The translations under genes were made by a program, and so were the position numbers. A DNA stretch of 62,860 nucleotides, from NCBI RefSeq assembly GCF_000187265.1, contig NZ_GL698429.1, positions 954,689 to 1,017,548 on the forward strand, given 5' to 3'. This document shows, piece by piece, positions 58,536 to 62,860 of the stretch. Positions within the stretch are counted from its first letter, which is position 1. Each line of letters starts with the position of its first letter. Source of the DNA: Streptococcus equinus ATCC 9812. Its GTDB lineage: Bacteria; Bacillota; Bacilli; Lactobacillales; Streptococcaceae. The notes under the pieces are model-generated. The model searched no databases, was not told the DNA's origin, and saw only the letters and a program-made list of their open reading frames with translations.

Positions 58536-59318
58536 ATGGCTCAAATTACTTTGGAAAATGTTACGCTATCACGACAAAATAAAACCCTTCTCAAGGACAT
58601 TACTTGGAAGGTCAACAAAGGGGAACATTGGGCAATCTTAGGGCTCAACGGGTCTGGTAAAACATCACTTCTAAAACTTATCACAGCAGAATACTGGACA
58701 AGTCAAGGTAGTGTTGAGGTGCTGGGAAATAAATTTGGTGGGACTGATATCAGCAACATGCGTACCAAAATCGGCATTGTCGGTTCATTTATCGCAGAAC
58801 GTCTCTCTCCACACATGCTTGCTGAAAAAATTGTCCTGACTGGAAAATATAAATCAAGCATTTTATACACTGAATATGGCGAAAAAGGGCTAAACGAGGC
58901 AAGACAAATGCTCATCTCAATTGGCGGTGAACATCTTCTTGGTCGTATTTATGCCAGTCTTTCACAAGGTGAAAAGCAACTACTTCTCATTGCTCGTAGC
59001 CTTATGGAAGAACCTGAGATTTTAATTCTCGATGAAGCAACCAGTGGTCTTGATTTATTTGCTCGTGAAAAATTACTCCGCCAAATCGAGCAAATCACGA
59101 CTCTTCCAACGGCACCAACCATCCTCTACGTCACTCACCACGCAGAAGAAATCACACGTTCTTTTACCCACGTTCTTCTCCTCAAAAAAGGGCAAATCAT
59201 TGCCGAGGGTCCTAAAAATGAAGTTCTTACTGAAACTATTTTATCTGATTTTTATGACCAAAAAGTCTCAATCGTGCCGCTCGGTGATGACCGCATTTAC
59301 ATCAAACCTGAATTTTAA
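58536..59318 (+). CDS. ABC transporter ATP-binding protein (YlmA-like)
   Basis: 260 aa. Walker A GLNGSGKTSLL, signature LSQGEKQLLLIARSL, Walker B ILILDEATSGLDL. It resembles YlmA, a stand-alone ATPase with no permease gene nearby, so the partner and substrate are unknown. GGAGGT precedes the start. It converges on mnmM through a terminator. Confidence 0.88.
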   Translation: MAQITLENVTLSRQNKTLLKDITWKVNKGEHWAILGLNGSGKTSLLKLITAEYWTSQGSVEVLGNKFGGTDISNMRTKIGIVGSFIAERLSPHMLAEKIVLTGKYKSSILYTEYGEKGLNEARQMLISIGGEHLLGRIYASLSQGEKQLLLIARSLMEEPEILILDEATSGLDLFAREKLLRQIEQITTLPTAPTILYVTHHAEEITRSFTHVLLLKKGQIIAEGPKNEVLTETILSDFYDQKVSIVPLGDDRIYIKPEF

Positions 59319-59322
59319 TAAC

Positions 59323-59355
59323 GAAAAACCTCTATGACCTTAATCATAGAGGTTT
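59323..59355. terminator. bidirectional terminator
   Basis: AAAACCTCTATGA / TCATAGAGGTTTT with a CCTTAA loop: 13-bp stem. Confidence 0.9.
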
Positions 59356-59360
59356 TATTA

Positions 59361-59909
59361 TTAACGTAATTTTTCAATCATAACCAAGAAAGGTGGTTGG
59401 TGAATTTGGTTAAGAGGTTTGTAAAGCATGGTTGCAAACTCTTTTTGGTCAAGAGCTGACACGTAATCAAGCACAGCATCTTTTTCCATGTCCCCACCTT
59501 CGTGACCATAATAAATCATGATAGCTAGACGGCCACCGATTTCAAGACGTTCTAAGATTTTTTCAATAGCCACTAAAGTAGTATCAGGTTTTGTAATGAC
59601 TGTCTTATCAGCACTTGGCAAATAGCCAAGGTTGAAAATAGCTGCGCGAATTGGCTCACTGACGTATTTATCAAGATTTTGATGCCCATCTAAAATCAAC
59701 TGCGCATTTGAAATTGCCTGTTTTTCTAGGCGTTCTTGTGTGCTTTTTAGCGCTTGTTCTTGCACATCAAAAGCGTAAACTTTTTTAGCATGCTGAGCGA
59801 GAAAAGCTGTGTCATTGCCATTTCCCATGGTTGCATCAACAGCTACTGCACCATCATCTAGCACCTCAGCCAAAAAATCATGTGATAAGTGTAAGGGACG
59901 TTTGATCAC
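59361..59909 (-). CDS. mnmM: tRNA 5-aminomethyl-2-thiouridine methyltransferase MnmM (YtqB)
   Basis: 182 aa class I SAM methyltransferase: VAVDATMGNGNDTAFLA (SAM loop), FDVQEQAL, LGYLPSADK, and IMIYYGHEGG. YtqB/MnmM completes mnm5s2U at the wobble base in Firmicutes. It starts with GTG, overlapping the stop of the upstream gene as GTGA. Confidence 0.9.
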   Translation of the reverse strand: MIKRPLHLSHDFLAEVLDDGAVAVDATMGNGNDTAFLAQHAKKVYAFDVQEQALKSTQERLEKQAISNAQLILDGHQNLDKYVSEPIRAAIFNLGYLPSADKTVITKPDTTLVAIEKILERLEIGGRLAIMIYYGHEGGDMEKDAVLDYVSALDQKEFATMLYKPLNQIHQPPFLVMIEKLR

Positions 59910-60841
59910 GATTCAACCTCCTCTAATTTACATCCTTGATAAGAACCTCGACGTTCCATTTCTTTGTCAATGGCGTTTAAAACTTCCCATTTCTTGAGGC
60001 TCCACATTGGTCCAATCAACATGTCACGCGGAGCATCTCCAGTAATACGGTGAATAACAATATTTTTAGGAATAATTTCCAACTGGTCGCAGATAATATT
60101 GACATATTCATCCATACTGAGCAATTTTAAACGGCCTTCATGGTAATCACGTTGCATTTTGGTACTTGTCATCAAGTGAAGCAAATGAAGTTTAATACCG
60201 TCAATCTCATTATCCGTCACACAACGTCGAACATTTTCAATCATCATTTCATGAGTTTCACCAGGAAGACCGTTAATCAAGTGAGAAACGATTTCTACTT
60301 TTGGGGCTAGCTCGCGAAGGCGTTTAACAGTTTTAACGTACAAATCATAGTTATGACCACGGTTGATGATTTCAGAAGTTTCATCATAAGTTGTCTGCAA
60401 ACCAAGCTCAACCGTTACGTGCATGCGCTCAGACAATTCAGCGATATAAGCAATGGTCTCATCAGGCAAACAGTCTGGTCGTGTCCCAATGTTAATGCCG
60501 ACTACACCAGGTTCATTAATGGCTTGCTCATAACGTTCACGAATGACATCTACTGTATCATGTGTATTGGTAAAATTTTGAAAATACACCAAATATTTTT
60601 TGACCTCTGGCCATTTACGGTGCATGAAATCTATTTCTTTATAAAATTGATCACGAATTGGCGCATCTGGAGCTACGATAGCATCACCAGAGCCTGATAC
60701 CGTACAGAAAGTGCAGCCGCCATGTGCTACCGTTCCATCACGGTTTGGACAATCAAAGCCAGCATCAATAGGAACTTTGAAAATCTTTTCTCCAAAAAGC
60801 TCGCGATAATAATCATTTAGAGTATTGTAACGTTTTTTCAT
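59906..60841 (-). CDS. mnmL: radical SAM protein MnmL (YtqA, TIGR01212)
   Basis: 311 aa. The radical SAM cluster Cys lie in VPIDAGFDCPNRDGTVAHGGCTFC (C-x10-C-x2-C, the TIGR01212 pattern). It acts with MnmM in wobble uridine modification in Firmicutes. No ribosome binding site: TGTTATAAT ends 7 nt before ATG, so the mRNA should be leaderless. An integrated element lies directly upstream. Confidence 0.88.
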   Translation of the reverse strand: MKKRYNTLNDYYRELFGEKIFKVPIDAGFDCPNRDGTVAHGGCTFCTVSGSGDAIVAPDAPIRDQFYKEIDFMHRKWPEVKKYLVYFQNFTNTHDTVDVIRERYEQAINEPGVVGINIGTRPDCLPDETIAYIAELSERMHVTVELGLQTTYDETSEIINRGHNYDLYVKTVKRLRELAPKVEIVSHLINGLPGETHEMMIENVRRCVTDNEIDGIKLHLLHLMTSTKMQRDYHEGRLKLLSMDEYVNIICDQLEIIPKNIVIHRITGDAPRDMLIGPMWSLKKWEVLNAIDKEMERRGSYQGCKLEEVES

Positions 60842-60848
60842 AGCTTAT

Positions 60849-60857
60849 ATTATAACA
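60849..60857 (-). promoter_or_regulatory. extended -10 abutting mnmL start
   Basis: Minus strand TGT-TATAAT (60857-60849), ATAAGCT, ATG. TTTTGT lies 17 bp upstream as a possible -35. The inserted element left this promoter intact. Confidence 0.72.
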
Positions 60858-60997
60858 CCTAATATTCTTTTACAAAAGCACTTACTATCAAATACTATCA
60901 TTTACTACTATTTCACGACTTTCTACTTTTTTTCTTTAACGACTACCTATTACTTATTTCTACTTATTTACTTCATTTTTGGTTAGTTTTTGGTTAC
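60858..60997. other. junction between chromosome and integrated element, possible att region
   Basis: No gene. It contains short repeats (ACTATCAAATACTATCA; TTTTGGTTAGTTTTTGGTTAC). An att core should lie here, between mnmL and the integrase, but its partner copy is outside the window. Confidence 0.4.
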
Positions 60998-62127
60998 TTA
61001 GATTGCAACAGATTCTAACTTTTCAAAACTATTTTGTTTCATCTTTTCTGTAATATGCGTATAAATTTGAATGGTTGTTTTTTCATCACTATGTCCTACA
61101 CGTTCCATAATTTCTCGAATATGAAAACCTAATTCAGCTAGTAAACTAATGTGTGAATGTCTAAAAACATGACTAGTTAACTTAAAGCTATCTGTTTTTC
61201 CAAGTTTTTCGCTATCAAAATAACGTTGAATATACGAATTAAACGTATTCATTAAAAAGAAATCACCACAACCATCAGTAAAAACCAAATCTTTATCACT
61301 TACAACAGTTGTTAAACATTTTAATTCATACAATAATTCAACTACTCTACTGTTAAAATAAACTTTTCGATAGGAATGAATTGTTTTTGGTGTTGTAATT
61401 TGATAATCTGACTTCTTATTTGCCCTTTGAACAGTATGTTTTACTGTCAATATTCTAGTCTCAAAATTAATATCAGACCACATTAACGCCTGTGCTTCAC
61501 CAATACGCAAACCTGTTAAATACAGAAACTCAACTAAAATATTAAATATAGGATTAGTTCCCACTTCATCAAGAACATTTAAATAAAGTCGTATTTTCTC
61601 TCTTGAAAAATAACGCTCTCTCTTTAACTCTAATTCTTCCCGTGTTACTTTATGTTTAGGTAAAACAACATTATCCATTGGATTATCAGCCAAATAACCA
61701 ACTGCTTTAGCATAAGCAAAAAAGATGATAAATAAACTCTAACTAAATTTCGATAACCATACGACCAATCTTTAGCCAATAAATATTTTTGTAAATCAGG
61801 TGACTTAGCTTTGGTTAATTTTTCATTACCAAAAACCTTTATAAACTCTTTCATTATCCCCATTTGCGTTCGTAATGTACTAGGTTTTACTTCCATTCGG
61901 CGAATGACTAGCCATTGCTCATACACCTCTTTGACAGTTTCAACTTGCAATGAACGAAAACTATTTTTCTTGCTAATTTTATCTTCTAAAATTCGTTTTG
62001 CTTCTGCCTGTGCAGCCCGTGTCTTGGACTTTAAAGTGACAGAAACTTGTAACCACTTCTCCTCTCTTATATTCCAATATTTCTGATAATAGCGATATTT
62101 ACCATTAGACAGTTCTTTATAAAACAT
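60998..62127 (-). pseudogene. int: tyrosine integrase, frameshifted
   Basis: About 376 codons from MFYKELSNGKYRYYQ (GGAG upstream). An N-terminal arm-type domain (about 1-60) and SAM-like core-binding domain (about 65-150) are in one frame. At a run of six T (61722-61727, minus strand) the frame slips; seven T would restore SSFFAYAKAVGYLADNP. The catalytic domain is complete: TGLRIGEAQAL (Arg), HVFRHSHIS (HxxR), GHSDEKTTIQIYTHI (His and Tyr). Confidence 0.85.
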
Positions 62128-62187
62128 ATGAGCTCCTATCTTAACAATAGCAAGCATATCTTTAATCAATGCTTACATTATAACACT

Positions 62188-62418
62188 TTACTTAAATCTT
62201 CGTTTCTCACACCAACGCAAATAGAGGTAAAAACCTCTAACATTAATCATTGTCATTCGAGTTGATGGACGTAATATCACATGCTTAAATTGCTCATTAT
62301 CAGCAATATTTAAAATATATTTATTCAATGTTCCTACTTTGAAATAGGGAAAGTATTTTTCAATTAATTCCTGTTTGTTTACCATCACATCAGGAAAATT
62401 ATTAATATTTTCTTTCAT
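62188..62418 (-). CDS. small excisionase-like protein
   Basis: 76 aa, VNKQELIEKYFPYFKVGTLNKYI resembling a winged helix-turn-helix of excisionases; the gene is next to the integrase as in phage satellites and ICEs. GAGGTAAAA precedes the start. The IS end at 62450 lies 32 bp upstream and probably cuts it from its promoter. Confidence 0.55.
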   Translation of the reverse strand: MKENINNFPDVMVNKQELIEKYFPYFKVGTLNKYILNIADNEQFKHVILRPSTRMTMINVRGFYLYLRWCEKRRFK

Positions 62419-62449
62419 ACATTTTTACCTCATTTTGTACACAAAAAAC

Positions 62450-62860
62450 GGCTCTATAATTTCTGTAGTGGGTAATGCCACTTTGGAGATTATAGGGACT
62501 TTTTTGAGTATCAAAAAAGTCCCATAAGACTTATAATGAAAAGCGACCAAACAACTCATTAGAAAGGCTCATATGGAACAGATTAATAATACTACAGAAC
62601 TCATCGGAATTAAAGACAATAATATTACCATTCAAAAGGCTCTTGATGGTGGCAGCCACCGTAAAATCTACGCTAAACTAGATTATACGCCTCCCTTGTG
62701 CCCCCATTGCCAAGGGACAATGATTAAATATGATTTCCAAAAGCCTTCTAAAATCCCTATCCCAGACACTGCCTTTATGCCTACGGTACTCCTACTCAAA
62801 AAGCGGCGCTTCCAGTGCAAAGCCTGTAAACGGGTGACTGTCTCTGAACCCCCACTGGTT
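62450..62860 (+). mobile_element. ISL3-family insertion sequence, left part
   Basis: The probable left inverted repeat begins GGCTCTATAATTTCTGTAG at 62450, followed by a transposase gene with an ISL3-type zinc finger. The element runs off the window. The eight bases before it (CAAAAAAC) would be one copy of the target duplication. Confidence 0.75.
62573..62860 (+). CDS. ISL3-family transposase, N-terminal fragment
   Basis: 96 codons to the window edge. MEQINNTTELIGIKDNNI, then a zinc ribbon CPHC...CKAC typical of ISL3/IS1193-like transposases. AGAAAGG precedes the start. The catalytic DDE domain is outside the window. Confidence 0.85.
   Translation, partial: MEQINNTTELIGIKDNNITIQKALDGGSHRKIYAKLDYTPPLCPHCQGTMIKYDFQKPSKIPIPDTAFMPTVLLLKKRRFQCKACKRVTVSEPPLV

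Overview
The window is a low-GC Firmicutes chromosome segment, almost certainly Streptococcus. Protein content and gene order (rplK-rplA, DUF3397-ftsK, glmU-nudix-macP-mtnN, murE beside a MurJ/YtgP flippase, fhuCDBG, livJHMGF, ylbG-ylbF-clpP) fit the genus. A LacS-type permease and the overall sequence flavour suggest the S. bovis/S. equinus complex; the species is inferred, not proven.

Layout. 1-6.2 kb: L11/L1 ribosomal operon, DUF3397 membrane protein, FtsK/SpoIIIE translocase, cyclophilin lipoprotein, DtxR-type metalloregulator. 6.2-13.3 kb: mtnN, macP, ADP-ribose pyrophosphatase, glmU, an oxidoreductase, an ASCH protein, an SDR overlapping a DUF2829 (Tad2-like) gene, and a FemAB/MurM-type peptidoglycan branching enzyme. 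13.4-24.9 kb: metG, an unknown 553-aa membrane protein, sdpI-sdpR, exoA, an ArsC/Spx-like protein, serA/serC, cutC, and glnK-amtB behind two GlnR boxes. 24.9-35.4 kb: rsmI-yabA-ricT-holB-tmk, a CBS-ACT protein, the branched-chain amino-acid ABC transporter, ylbG-ylbF, and clpP under a CtsR box. 35.4-43.9 kb: a divergent EamA transporter/LysR pair, both frameshifted; upp; patB and metC-like genes; a 49-bp tandem terminator-like repeat; murJ-like; murE. 44-54 kb: fhuCDBG, DUF1803-like, a permuted NlpC/P60-like hydrolase, yaaA, two related lipoproteins, ppaC. 54-60.9 kb: pflA, a CNNM/CorC protein, a lacS pseudogene with an in-frame stop, an ABC ATPase, mnmM-mnmL. 60.9-62.86 kb: end of an integrated element with a frameshifted tyrosine integrase, a small excisionase-like gene and the left end of an ISL3-family IS.

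Most of the window is housekeeping. The notable content is regulatory. (i) Two matching L1-binding RNA motifs lie before rplK and before rplA. (ii) At least six genes (ftsK, ylbF, murE, the YiiX-like gene, yaaA, mnmL) have a -10 hexamer 6-7 nt before ATG and no Shine-Dalgarno, which predicts leaderless mRNAs. (iii) glmU, and possibly fhuC, has a terminator-like hairpin between promoter and start. (iv) Two exact-core GlnR boxes precede amtB-glnK, one of them inside a 19-bp-arm perfect palindrome.

Several genes are decaying: eamA (two frameshifts), lysR, integrase (one each) and lacS (one stop). No rRNA, tRNA or CRISPR array was seen. No complete new defence or conflict system is visible; the DUF2829/Tad2-like gene is the nearest lead.
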